The position numbers were made by a program, and so were the translations under genes. The notes below the pieces were generated by a model. It did not search any database. It saw nothing but the letters and a program-made list of their open reading frames with translations, and was not told where the DNA came from. Positions 1 through 12,100 of a stretch of DNA of 64,000 nt are shown here, in pieces. The stretch's first letter is position 1. Each line of letters begins with the position of its first letter. This DNA comes from Eudorina sp. 2006-703-Eu-15 (Eukaryota > Chlorophyta > Chlorophyceae > Chlamydomonadales > Volvocaceae), in contig BDSI01000122.1 of the NCBI GenBank assembly GCA_003117195.1, forward strand, positions 270,030-334,029. Direction: 5' to 3'.

Positions 1-746
1 CAAAAACTGTTGAGGACGAGCATAGTCCACATGTACTGATGCACACCATTTGTGTTTTTGTGGACTAACCTCGACTGACTTTGTTGTAACGCCAAAGTCC
101 CACACTGTGACGATGTACAATGACCAAGACTCAGCATAGGAATGGACAGCCGGCGTGTACTCGGGTTACATTGAGGCAGCCGCGTTCGTTTGCGCAATAG
201 CGGCAATGCACAGCTGCATGCACCCTCATGCACTCTCACGCTGTGAAGCACAAACCTTCGAGCGTCCACCTTGTAACGGTAATTTTAAAAACCTTCCGAA
301 TTCAAGAACGCCGGCCCACCTCCGGTGTCTTGCATCAATGGCTATATGGGCCACATTGCCTTGTATATGACAAAGCGAAGCAAGCCAATACTGTTTGTCC
401 ACATCGCGAAGTCAACCTGCCTGACCGTTGCCGGTTGTTTGAAGGCCGCTAGTGGAATTCGTGGTTTGCTTTATATGACTCTGGATTGTAGAGATACATA
501 CTTCATGGCATATTCATCGCAGAACGTAAGCCGTGCAGGGACCCGCCGGCGACGAGTTTCCGGGACTTCCCGATTACCTTCGAGCCTCTGCCTTCGAGCC
601 TCCTTCCGACGAGGCCTGGTTTGCACAATTTCCTTACAACTTTACATTTAGAGTTTCTCATTAACTATGCGGTATATTAAGGCCAAGGCCAAACACTGCT
701 AGTGCCCTTGACCTTTGCCTTGCTCTGTGGACGACAATCTGTCGAA
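1..746. other. Upstream region with no recognisable gene
   Basis: No convincing coding exon is seen on either strand. Small open frames here show no domain, no splice context and no continuity with the Kelch gene that begins at 747. The last few hundred bases are less GC-rich than the coding region and probably hold the promoter and 5' UTR of that gene, but no specific element can be assigned. Confidence 0.5.
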
Positions 747-2294
747 ATGAGTGCTGATATTCCATTGGCATATATCCAATATATCCGTGGCTTTGCACTT
801 ATTCTATTTACGGTGTCGGCGGCTGCTGGCGGTTGGGAAACGGTGCATCCGCAGTCACTAAGCGCAGACGGAGCGGGCGTCGCCCCTTCCATACGCTACG
901 GCCATACCTGCAGCGCATACAAGGGGCAGCTACTCGTCACGCACGGATATTACTATGATCGTGCGCGGGCCCTGCCCACATGGCTGAGCGACACCTGGGC
1001 TATGGACGGGACCAACGGATCCTCCGACGGTTGGCACCAATGGTCGCCCAGCTTGCCGCAATCTGAGGCCTTCAGCGCATACTCCAACGGCCGCATCCCC
1101 GCAGCGCCCTGCGGCCGCTTCGGTCACGTCTCCGCCATCATCGGTGACGCACTGTACCTGTACGGCGGGAACGACGGCGGTTACAGTCGTACAAACCGCG
1201 ACGATTACAAACCTGGCAACGATTTTGACGAGCTTTGGCACTTCGATCTCACCAGCCGCTCCTGGTCTTTCATACGACCCGCCAGCAGCGCCGGCCCCGG
1301 CAAGCGTCATATGGCCGGCGCCGCTGCCGTACAAGGCAAATTCATTGTGTACGGCGGCATGGGGCCGGACCGCGGTGACGTCTGGTCTTACAGCCCGGAA
1401 GAGAATCGCTGGGAGCTGCTGTCGAAGATGGTGCCCGTCGACAGGGGCGGGCCGGGGCAGCGCTGCGGCCACGCAATGATGGGCTGGGTGACACCCTTGG
1501 CAGTTGGGTTCGTTGTGTACGGCGGCCAATCTCAGCTGCCCGGCGGACCCTACGTGGTGCGCAACGACGCGTGGTTCTTTGACCTGGAGGCGCGCAGCTG
1601 GCGGCAGCTGCGGCCCAGTGGCGACGGCGACAGCGGCGGCGGCAGCGGCGGCCCGGCGGCGCCGCTAGGCCATTTCTATCAGGCCGTCATGGCCGCAGAC
1701 CTGACGCTGCCGCCAACCGCCGTCGTCGCCGCCGCGCGCGCGGCGGCGTGCCGGGCCAACAGCGGCAGTGAGGCGTGTTCGCCGGCGGACAGCGACGACG
1801 CGAAGCCATCCGCCGCGGCCGTGCAGATCCGCGTCGGCGTTGTCGCCGGCGGCTCCACCACCACTCCGGCACTGAGCTGCTCCGCGGACGCCTGGGTCTT
1901 CACCCTCGACTGCACCGCCACACGCATCGCCTGGGGCCGACTGCCCGACCTGCCCATGGCACTGTACGACACCCGCGGCGCCGCGGTCCGCGGCGCCGCC
2001 TACATCTTCGGCGGGCACCTCTGCTCCCAGGCGCGCCCGCCACCGCAGGCGCCGTACCCGTACGCGTACGTCAACGAGGCGTTGCGTCTGGATCTGGGTC
2101 TGGGTCTGGACGATCCGGATCTGGATTTGGGGCTGGGCGGACCTGGCGGGGTGGCGGCGCTGCTGCGGGGCGGCGTCGGGGACGGTGCGGCGGTGTGTGC
2201 GATCCGGGTCTTGGGTGCCCGGGGGCCCCAAGAGTGGTCGCGGCTGGGAGCGGGCCGGGTGAGGATCCAGCCGCTGCTAGACGGGGAGCTGTGA
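747..2294 (+). CDS. Secreted Kelch-repeat beta-propeller protein
   Basis: A single uninterrupted frame of 515 residues, unusual among the intron-rich genes here. The ATG at 747 is chosen because it opens with a hydrophobic signal-peptide-like segment (about residues 12-28, core FALILFTVSAAAGG). Kelch repeats follow at roughly 50-101, 123-178, 186-226, 237-289, then weaker blades near 311 and 405-425. Each has the pattern GxxGH/R..., hydrophobic strand, YGG, then a D-W-x-F/Y-D...W strand (for example ALYLYGG, FIVYGG, FVVYGG, AYIFGG). The family forms beta-propellers that bind proteins or glycans; no catalytic function is implied. Blade loops carry Gly/Ser/Ala-rich insertions. The tail (about 450-515) is Leu/Gly/Asp-rich and may have grown from a short repeat near 2089-2140. 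A TGTAA motif at 3000-3004 could be the polyadenylation signal. The fold is clear; partner and role are unknown. Confidence 0.85.
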   Translation: MSADIPLAYIQYIRGFALILFTVSAAAGGWETVHPQSLSADGAGVAPSIRYGHTCSAYKGQLLVTHGYYYDRARALPTWLSDTWAMDGTNGSSDGWHQWSPSLPQSEAFSAYSNGRIPAAPCGRFGHVSAIIGDALYLYGGNDGGYSRTNRDDYKPGNDFDELWHFDLTSRSWSFIRPASSAGPGKRHMAGAAAVQGKFIVYGGMGPDRGDVWSYSPEENRWELLSKMVPVDRGGPGQRCGHAMMGWVTPLAVGFVVYGGQSQLPGGPYVVRNDAWFFDLEARSWRQLRPSGDGDSGGGSGGPAAPLGHFYQAVMAADLTLPPTAVVAAARAAACRANSGSEACSPADSDDAKPSAAAVQIRVGVVAGGSTTTPALSCSADAWVFTLDCTATRIAWGRLPDLPMALYDTRGAAVRGAAYIFGGHLCSQARPPPQAPYPYAYVNEALRLDLGLGLDDPDLDLGLGGPGGVAALLRGGVGDGAAVCAIRVLGARGPQEWSRLGAGRVRIQPLLDGEL

Positions 2295-5188
2295 GCCGCA
2301 GCACCGCGGGGGCTTGTCATCATTGCGGGGTCATAAGGGGGCCCGCTGCGGGGATATCGGAAATTTTCGGCACGCGGGTGGGTTATCGGGGCGGCGCGGC
2401 TGAGCGGAGTAGTACTCATCTACTCAACCGACTGGAGCGCCGCGGTGCTTGCTGCCCAGCATGCGGGCTCGGAGCTCGGAGGTGAGCTTCGGTGGGAGGA
2501 GGAGGGGTGGCGGGACCCGGCGGTCCAGGCGCGCGCGGCGGAGGGGTCGAGGATCGGCGGGGCGGGGTCCACGGGTGGTTGGTTGAACGAACAGAAGAAC
2601 TAGCACTCTGGCGCTGCTGGCCTAGGTATTACACATTGATTGACATCATCTGCATGCTGTCAGAGACACGACGCACTTTGATGCGGCATTCGGGTGAGGG
2701 TGATGACGTCGATGTTTACTTGATGGCGGGTGACCGCATAGTCGTGTCCAGTCAAGCACACCGTGCCAGCCTGTCCTGCCACCCGGCCTTGGTTCCCCAG
2801 GTGGAGCCGGGGGGCGCTGTGAGTATTATTTAATGAATAATGATGTTACAATGGGCCCCGCGGGCCGTCGATGACAGCCGAAGGCGGGCTGCTGTGCCAA
2901 TGCACAGTTTTGGTGGGAGTTTCGGCGAGCCGGCCGGTCTGGCTGGGCATGCATCAGTTAGCAAGGTCAAGGTCAATAATCGGCGGTGGTGATGGTGGGT
3001 GTAACGGTTCGTGGCAGTGATTACCTGTGTTCCAAACGCATCCGGCAAGATGCCTTTTCTGAACTGTGCACCCGGCACTGCAGGTCGCGTGGGGGGAGAG
3101 TAATGAAGCATGTGTACAGCCCCACGGGTTGTGGCAGTGTTGCCGCCAGCTGCCGCCAGCTGCTGTCGCTGCTGGCGTCAAGCGCGCCGACAGGGCCTGT
3201 CGCGTAGTGTTCTTCCCCTGAACAGCAAGCACAGCGCTTCCGCGGCCGAAATCTTAGCCGTGCGCCGCATTGGCACTTGACGGATCGGCGGTTCGGCGGC
3301 GCCTGCCCGCAACCGCCAGTCGTCAATGAGATCGGGAGATGGGACCCGACCGGCTCAGCCAGGCAACAAGTAGCCGCCTGGTGCCGCTGCCGCCGCAGCT
3401 GCCGCCGCCGATATCCGTCCTGCTGCTGCGGCTGACCTCCTGCTGTTGCCGGTGCCTCTGCTGGGCAGCGGGTAGGCGGGCCAAGCGACGGGGCCACTGG
3501 CGGCCCGCCAACAGCGGGATCTAACACGCAACAATACATTCGTGTATATAATAAAAATTTAGCGCTGCAATGTTTATTTTTTTCGTACGCATACACGCTG
3601 CGCCCTCGCAGGATCCCCTGGGGAAGCACAGGACGGGATTGCGCGTGTTGAGAGCGTGGGGGCTTGATGGCGCTTGGGCACTGCGGGTAACGGAGCGGCT
3701 GCCGGGGCCGGTCGGTCGGTCTAGGTAGGGCGTGTGCAGATCCGGGGGCGCGCAGCGCACTGCCAACCCGGGCTTCCTGCGGGCGGGAGGCACACGCGGG
3801 GGATAACGACCAGCTCGGCCCCGGCCCCGCGGTGGGGCTACTGCCACGGTACGGCAGGCCGCCTGACCCAGATCGTGATTTTGGCTTTGGACGCGGCTTG
3901 CTGCTGCGGACGGGAGCCGGGAGGAGGAAGCGGCGCCTCCGTGCAGATGGCGGTGGGTGGCGTGGCTGTGCAAGGGGCCCCGTGCCGCCGTCCCACACTT
4001 CAAGTACGCTAGCTGCTAGGAGTAGTATGGCTGCGGAGGGCTCTGGCCCCTACGCTCGAGGAGGGCGGCACAAGGGGGGGCACCAGGGCCAAGGAGGGAA
4101 GCTCTGGGGAAAGGGCCGTGGCCGTGGATGGAGTCAGGTGCGGGCGACTGTTGCGGTGTAGATGCGAATCCCCGCAGGTCTTTCTTTAACATGACAGGCA
4201 GCATGTGGGTTGATGGCGATCGGTGTGCGGGTTCGCTCTGAAGCCTGCCAGCATCACAACCCTCCTCAATAGAGAGAGTGCTTTGGTGGACTCCCCGATG
4301 GCCGAGGGTAGCTGCCCCGGTCAGCGTCTGACCCACTCAGAGATATGTAGCGACCACATTCGTGGCGTGGTGCTGCCCTGGCCCCCGTTTAACAAGCGTC
4401 GCAGGTTGTTGTGATTAGAGGCTGCGCTCGTCACGCTAGGACGAGCAGGGACCAGGGGTTACAGGCCATAACAGGCCACCACTCACTCCTTGTGCCGGTG
4501 GGATCGAAGGGATTTGGAAGTTGGTGGTGCGGGGGCCGCAGCGACTACGGTAGGTTTACGGCATAACGGTTAGACGCGGTTAGGTGCCATGCTGGTATGC
4601 TCGCTGTATGCCTGACTCATTACGCGTCCCTAATACGTCACGACCAGAAATATTGAACGAGGGCACGCACAACGCGTCTCCAGCAGGGTGTATGATTTCC
4701 GGAATTCCAAGCCTTTCGTACTTTTGAACCGGAACGGTGAGAAGGCACGAGATTGGAACAGGTAGAGGACTTGCAGGTAAAAAATCTGGGTTCCTTGACG
4801 AGCGCCACTTCAATTAAGTGGAAGGAGCTTGAGTTTTGAGGTAGGGGTGCAAGCATACGGCATTCGTTACGTAAGAGGGTGAAGCGCGGAGGAAGTCCCA
4901 GGCAATTTGCCTTTGCTGGTGTATACTATGACCACCGGGATATTTATTGAATCGGATTGAACAGGTTATAGAGGTGAATTTCTCCACATACGGGTATTGT
5001 GCTTTGACTACCGTATTGTCTGCAGGCGGACGATAACGATGCGTTCCTCGAATCAAACTTATACTTAAATCTTCCAACGATCTTCACTCCATTCATTAGG
5101 AACTTCGGTTTCAGGGTTTGCGAGGCACATGGCTCCGCGGCTGATAAAAGGCTATTCCGCATTGCATGGAGTTTGCCACAACTGCACG
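2295..5188. other. Intergenic region between the Kelch and beta-helix genes
   Basis: About 2.9 kb with no supported gene. Overlapping open frames on both strands are low-complexity and lack domain signatures. A TGTAA motif, the usual polyadenylation signal of volvocine algae, lies at 3000-3004. An AT-rich patch lies near 3535-3565. The 300 bases before 5189 are more AT-rich than average and probably include the promoter and 5' UTR of the beta-helix gene. Confidence 0.45.
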
Positions 5189-6159
5189 ATGAGCCTTGGA
5201 GCACTTGCAATCGTTGCTGCTGCTGTTTTCATGCACGGAGTGGTGGCCGAGCGTGCGACGGTCCTGCTGGTGACTGGGCGAAAGATGGCCCCCATCGGGG
5301 CAGGCGAGTCGGTTTACAACTCAACCCGCGAAGCTTCCATCAGCACCCAGGTGTGCCGTCCGGTCCTAGGTTGCCATTACTCAGCGCGCTGCTGCCATCA
5401 GCTCCGTGTTGAGGACGGCCCGCCATGACGGCGACGGGACAGGGGCCACCATACCCCGACACACGCCTGATTCAGATGGCGCACGCCGCATGGATGCCCA
5501 GCACCTCCTCCGTCTCGGACTTTGGTTCCCCTGTCCACCGTCCTTCTACTCAACTCAAAGCCCTGCATCTCAACCCCGTTTCAACCCCGTCCCTCGACAC
5601 CTCCCCCCCCGCCCGCCGCATCCCTTCCCTGCCCCCAGCTGATCACCTCCTTCCCCAACGGGATCTCCTACTGGTGGAACCAGTCCAGTGGGACGTTTGA
5701 CGTGGGCGGCGAGAACAGCGCGACGCAGTTCCGGTCGCTGCTGCGGTTCGAGGGCGCGCACCGCTACGTGCCGTCGGGGGCTGTGGTGGAGGAGGCGGTG
5801 CTGTCCGTCACCTTCATAAACTGGAATGCGCCCACCACGGTGCAGGCGTGCTTCGTGACCAAGAACTGGAGCGCAGTGGAGGGCCCTGCGCAGAGGTGGG
5901 GACTGGGGAGGGGCTCGCTGCGCGGGTTCCAAGGCGGTGGCGGCATGTGGCGCGCGGTGCAGCGCCGCTGGGTGTGGCATGACTTGGCCCCCCGGGGCCA
6001 CATGCCCCATCAGAATCAGGTCGGGGACCGGACTGCCGGGCGGGGCCCGTCGGAGCTCGGGTCGCAAGGCCCTGGGCGGGAGTGACTCGGACCTCTTGGG
6101 GGGTCCCTGTCATGGAGGTTATATTATATATAATAATATAACCTCCATGAGAGGGATCA

Positions 6160-6194
<35 letters not shown>

Positions 6195-9100
6195 TATATT
6201 GAGGGCACCCCATCCCCCGCCCTTGACCCGTTGTTCCCCTCAGGTTCACCTCCACCGGGTGGCTATACTACCGGTGGAACGGCACCAGCAGCCTCCGATG
6301 GAGCCAGCCCGGCGGCTGGGCGGACTGCGCCCCGGAGGCCAACATCTCGTTCGTGGTGCCCGCGGATAACCGCAACGGCGACTGGGTCATGACGGTGCCC
6401 CTGGACCCGGGCATGGTGGCCAGGTGGTGGCTGGCCAACAACGGCAGGGACAACTACGGACTCATGTTCAGGTGAGGAGCGGAGGGGGAGGGAGGACGGG
6501 ACAGGACAAGACAGGACAGGACAGGACGCCGCGGGCCGGGGGGCAGGGTGCTTTTCGCGCGGTGTCGCTGTCTTGAACTCCCGATTGACAGGAGGCGGGG
6601 CGGGCCAGGGCCCCGGTTCGTGTGGGGGCCAGGCTGTGGCACCCGGACTGGCGCGCATCATGGTCTTTTGATGTGCGGGGGCGGCGGCTGGCGGCGGGTG
6701 GGATGTGGGGCTGTGGGGTTCAACAGCGGGGGGTCCGTCGGGGACTCGGAGGAGGCCAGGTCCGTAGTGGCGCAGTAATGTGGAAATGTGGGGCCGTCGC
6801 TGCAACCGGACGCGGAGACGTACCCCGCGGCTGTGCACCGACCTGGCGGCCACCCCTAGGGTCACGGTACCCTGTGGCGGGGGGGGTCACATGGCGGCGC
6901 CGCCAGCCCACCGGCATCGCGCACATCGATCGCCCTAGAGAGCCGCACCCAGTGGTATGCTGCCGGGTGGGCGCGGAGCGCGCTGCTGCTGGTGGGCTGG
7001 CGGCGGAGGGGGCGCCGCCCGACCGACGCCCCGGAGCACATCGCCAGCCCCCGGCCCGCGCTGTGCGCCTTTGCTGAACCCTAAACCCTAAACCCTCCCT
7101 CACACCTCGGACCCTGGACACCGCACGCGGTGAGGAAGTGGGGCGCCAGCTGGGGCGCTTCTCGCGTCTCATTAGACGCCCCCGCAACCCGCGCTGCTGC
7201 CCCTCCGGCCCCCACTGCCCGCCCGACGTCGCCCTACCCGGCCCCTTTTCACCTTTACCCGTTACCTTGTCCCGTAGGGCGATGAACGGCAGCGTGCTGA
7301 AGGTGTACACCTCGATGTTCAGCAACGGCACCCTCTTCCGCCCCGCGCTCTCCATCACCTACAACACCAACACCTCCGCCGCTCCGAAACCGCCCACCTA
7401 CCCGCTCAACTTGACGGCGGTGCCCCGCACCTGGTGGGTGGGGCCCCGGGGCGACGACGACTGGAACAGCGGCCACCCGGCGCTGCCGCTGCGCTCCCCC
7501 GCCAAGGCGCTCTTCCTGGCCTGGCCGGGGGACAGCATCTACCTGATGACGGGGGTGTACGGAGGTGGGCGCGTGCGGGGGGGGGGGAGAGGGAGGAAGG
7601 GCTGGCGGGGGGCAGGGGCTGAGGGCTATCTGAACTTCAGACTCTGAAGGGAAGGTAGCAAAGTGATGGACAAGAAACTGCGCTGGCCGCCGGAGTGAAG
7701 ATCCGGATTGTGTACTGCACAGTTCCATAGTCTGCAGCGACGAGGACGGGGCAGGGAAAGGTCGGGTAGGTGCAAGGTGAATAATCCACCCTTCCCACCC
7801 TGCAACCCAATTTCTTATACCCTCTAGCATCTCATCATACGGTACCCCTTTTGCAACCCAGTTTTTTATACCCTCTAGCATCCCGTTGCACCCCACACCT
7901 CCTTGCATCCCATTACAATTCCCCAACCCTGCGACCCAATGCTTTTAAGGTACCCCCCTTGCAACCCAATCCTTATACCCCCTTGAATACCCACTTCCTG
8001 CGCCCCCCCACCTCGCAGCGTCCCTGTCTATCAGGCGGCCCAACATCACCATCCGCTCCGCGCCCGGGCACTGGGGCGTGCTGTCCTCCCCCCTGAACGA
8101 CCCGCGGGCCTGCGTCAACGTCATCACGATCTTCCCCGGGGCCGACTACGGCACCCTGCGCGACCTGGAGATCACGGGCGGGTTCTACTACGGGGTCATG
8201 TTCTTCACCTCCTGGAACAACTGGTCCAACCACTCGGCGGACTGGGCGGCGCCGAGCCACTGGACGTTGAAGAACCTGCGGTGAGGCAGAGGCCCCCCGA
8301 GGGGGAGGGGGGGAGGGGGGTGGGGCCCGAGGATCGAGGACAGGGGGTGGGCCCCGGGGTGCAGTGTGGGAGGGTTGGGCGGGTTGGGCAGAGGGGGGGG
8401 TGGCCGCTGCGCTCTGTCTGCGGGGGGCAGTCCGAAGTGTCTCCACAGCCCGGGGGACGGCAGGCGGCTTCCCTGACTTCACTAACCATCCCGCCATCCA
8501 TCGGGCAGAGTCCCGCGGCACCCCGGGCATGGGCTCGGCCTCCACACGGACCGGACCGCACACGTCATCCTCGCCCCGCCCATGGATTCCTCGGGGGAGG
8601 GGGGTCCCGGGGTGGGTAGGGTCCTGTTCCCGCCGCCGCCCCTGACCCCGCGCCCCTCATGCCGGCCCCCCGGCCCCGCGCCCCACATGCCGGCCCCCTT
8701 GCCGCCCACCCAACCCCCAGAGTCCACGACACGGGCAGCTCCAACATCAAGATGTCGGTCCGCGCCGTCAACAACACCGTCTCCAGCTGCGAGTTCTACA
8801 ACGCCGGCGCGCGGCTGCGCACGTTCGGCAACGGTCTGGACATCGTACAGGGGTACGACATCTCCGTCACCGATTCGTACTTCCACGACCTGCCCTCCGC
8901 CGCCGTGCTCCTGTCGGGCGGCACCGCCCGCACCACCCTGGCCCGCAACTACATCGAGCGCACCGACCGCGGCCTGGAGCTGGGCTCCTGGACGGATCCC
9001 GAGCTGATGGACACGGCCCGTAACCCGGTGCTGTACGAAGCCGTAAACACCACCGCGGTTAATAACATCCTGTCGGGCATCCGCCAGGCGGGGATCGTGC

Positions 9101-12100
9101 TGCGGTCCGCTCAGAATTCGCTGGTGGCTCACAACACGGTGTGGCGGGCGCAGGAGGCGGGCCAGGCGGCTGTACTGCTGGACGGCGCCTACCACGTGCT
9201 GACGACGTCGGGCGGCGGCGGCAACGTGCCCGTGCCCTGCGCCGGCGCCGCGCTGGTCGGCAACCTCGTGGTCGTGTCGCCCTCCGCGCTGCGCGGCCCG
9301 CTGGTGCAGATCCGCGCGAACGGCCTGGCCGCGTCGTCGCCGTCGCCGGCGGCGGCGGGGCTCGTCATGTCGTACAATGTGTACTACAACCAGGCGGGGC
9401 TGGGCCCCACGAACGGCAGCTTCTACTGGGGCACGGGCGCGATGCTGGAGGACCAGCGGCCCGGGTTTGCGTTTGTGGGGAACGCGAGCGGCTGGGCGGC
9501 GCACTGCGGGGGGGGAATGCAGCCGCCGCTGTGCGACGTGGGGAGCGTGGAGGCGGACCCGCGGCTGGACCCAGGGTTCGTGCCGCTGCCGTGCAGCGTC
9601 GCTCGAGGGAGGGTGCCGGCGGCGCCGCTCAACGCGACGGCGCTGCAGCTGCAGCAGCAGCAGCTGAACAGCTCCCTGGCGGCGGCGCTGACGGCGTTGC
9701 TGCTGCAGACCAGCGGGGGGTTGCTGGTGACGGAGGACTTCCACGGCCGGCCGCGGCCGGCGGCCGGCGGCCGCCGCGACGCGGGTGCCGTACAGTCCAA
9801 CGCGACGGGTCCGACGAAGGCGTTCCCGCCGGTTCCGCCGGCGTTTGCGGGCTTCGCGCCGTACCGCGGCGTCGGCATGCCGCCGATGTACGACATGCAG
9901 TGGCCGTACAACTTGTGGCGGCCGCGGGTCTGTAAGGACATCATCGTGGACTCGGCGGCGGGCAACGACAACCAGCCGTTCGACTACTACAGCGGCTACA
10001 GCCAGCCGTTCAAGACGCTGGCTGTAGCACTGACCCGCCACAACATGTGCGACCGCATTTTCCTGCGGGCAGGCCCCGGCCAACGGCACGTTGGCGGCGT
10101 GACGGTCTCCCAGACCAACCTCACGCTCGCCACCTACCCGGCCGACGCCCCCGCGCGCGCGGCGCTGATTTGTACGGACACGGGTACGATGCCGTGCCTG
10201 TTTCTGTACGGCGGCGCCACGGCGCTCAACGTGACGGGCATCGACATTGTGATGGCGGGCCCCAACGTGACCGCCGCCAGCTGCGTCCACATGAATGAGG
10301 GGGCGGGCAGCGGCACCTCGCCCTACTGGACCTTCTTCGCGACCACCAGCGGCAGGGTGGCGAACCCCAGCCTCCTCACCACCTTCAAGGCGAGAGGGGA
10401 ATGGGCCGGGACGGGGGAAGGGGGCCCCGCCGGGGCCCTTGGCGCGCGAGGGGGGTTTGGGATCCGGGGGGCCGGTGGTGGGTGCTGCTGGTAGGGTGGG
10501 TGTTCTGAGGTGCGGCTTAGGGAAATACATCTGTGCGGAAGTACGGCTTTCTTCGGTGTATCCGCCCCTGCTGCTGATCCAATTCTCATCCCGCCGGTAC
10601 GGAGCGGGCTCGTCGTGAGGGTCTTCGTCGCCGGCCCCGTCCCTGACTCCCTGTCCGCCGGGCCTTGATCCTCCCTCCCGGCCTCTGATGAATCCGCCTC
10701 TCCCCGGATGCTGCGCCTGAACCTAAACCCTAAACCCTAAAACCCTAAACCCAAACCCAAACGCTAAACCCAAACCTAACGCAGGATATGAACCTGACCA
10801 ACTGCGGCGTTCACGGCATCAAACTGAGCACCTATGTGTACGGTGTCGTACTGGACAGCATCACGATCACCAACGCGTCTTCGGCGGGTGTCATAATCGT
10901 GGGCGGGGCCGACCACATCATTCGCAACTGCCGCATCAGCAACGTGGGCGAGTCGGGCATCCGCCTGGGGGGAGGGGCCAGGAACGTGCTGGTGGAGCGG
11001 AACCTGATCCGGTGGGTCGGTTGGGACGGTTGGGGGTGGTTAGAGCGGTTGGGACGAGCGGCGTGTGTGAGGACGATGGACGACGGAACAAGGGGAGTTG
11101 GGCAGTGTGCAGCAGGGTACGCAGGGCCTTGACAGGGGTGGACTGGGGCGTTGGCTGTGCGGGTGAATGGTCGTTGAGGGGGGGTCAGCTATCAGCTTGG
11201 TGTGGGTCGGCAGGGCGGGGTCAAGGGGCCGGCTGGGTCTGTGCGTCGGTGCTGGCGGGGAGGAGGAGCCGGGGTGGGGGTTTGGAGGTTTCGGGGGGTT
11301 GAGGGTATAGGAAATTGGTAGACATCATCAAACTGCGCTGCTGCTGCCGGAGCAAACGTCCGGAGAAGAATCAACTGTACCAGGAAGGGATCTCCAGCGA
11401 TGTGACGGGGGGAGGGTGGCTGGGGGGTGGGGGGGGGCCCAAGTGACACCGCCGGCATGTGTTTCCTTGGGTGCGGTGCTTTCACGTTCACAGGGAGGGG
11501 CAAGGGCACCGACAGCCCTGTCCCCGGGCTCTGCTCCCCGCCTAAGGGTCCAGGGCCCCCACCCCCTTTACGCAGACACCCGGCTTGCACACCCCTTAGT
11601 GCCCACCAAGCGTGGTGATGCTGTACCATCCATCCTCGCACCTCACCTCGCTCCTCCCGTTTCCCTCACGCCACGCACTGCACTGCACTGTACCGCACCG
11701 TACTGCACCGTACCGTGCCGCAGTAACTACGGCGGTGTGGGCATCTTCCTGGGCTCGGAGGGCAACCTGGCCTCCTACACGGATGTGGACTACGCCCGAC
11801 TGGCGCCCCAGGACTGGCACGAGTGCACCAACGCAACAGTGCGCAAGTGAGGCCGGGGTACAGGGGGGGTACAGGGGGGGTACAGGGGGGGTACAGGGGG
11901 GGGGGACCAGGGGGGGGTACAGGGGGGGGGTACAGGAGGGGGTACAGGGGGGGTACAGGGGGGTACAGGGGGGGGTACAGGGGGGGACAGGGGGGGGGTA
12001 CAGGGGGGGGGTACAGGGGGGGGTACAGGGGGGGGGGGGTACAGGGGGGGGTACAGGGGGGTACAGGGGTACAGGGGGGGGGGGGGGTACAGTACAGGGG

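Noticed and set aside
5129..5188. Upstream in-frame ATG as the start of the beta-helix gene
   Set aside because: It would bury the signal peptide 20 residues in. The ATG at 5189 gives a standard N-terminal signal peptide.
8482..10530. 682-codon open frame on the minus strand
   Set aside because: It is the shadow of the beta-helix exon 6 on the other strand: composition is Arg/Pro/Gly-rich with no domain, while the plus frame has clear beta-helix coils and splice phase.
7076..10784. Telomere proximity of the window
   Set aside because: The CCCTAAA runs are short, intronic and flanked by single-copy coding exons on both sides, so they are interstitial, not a chromosome end.
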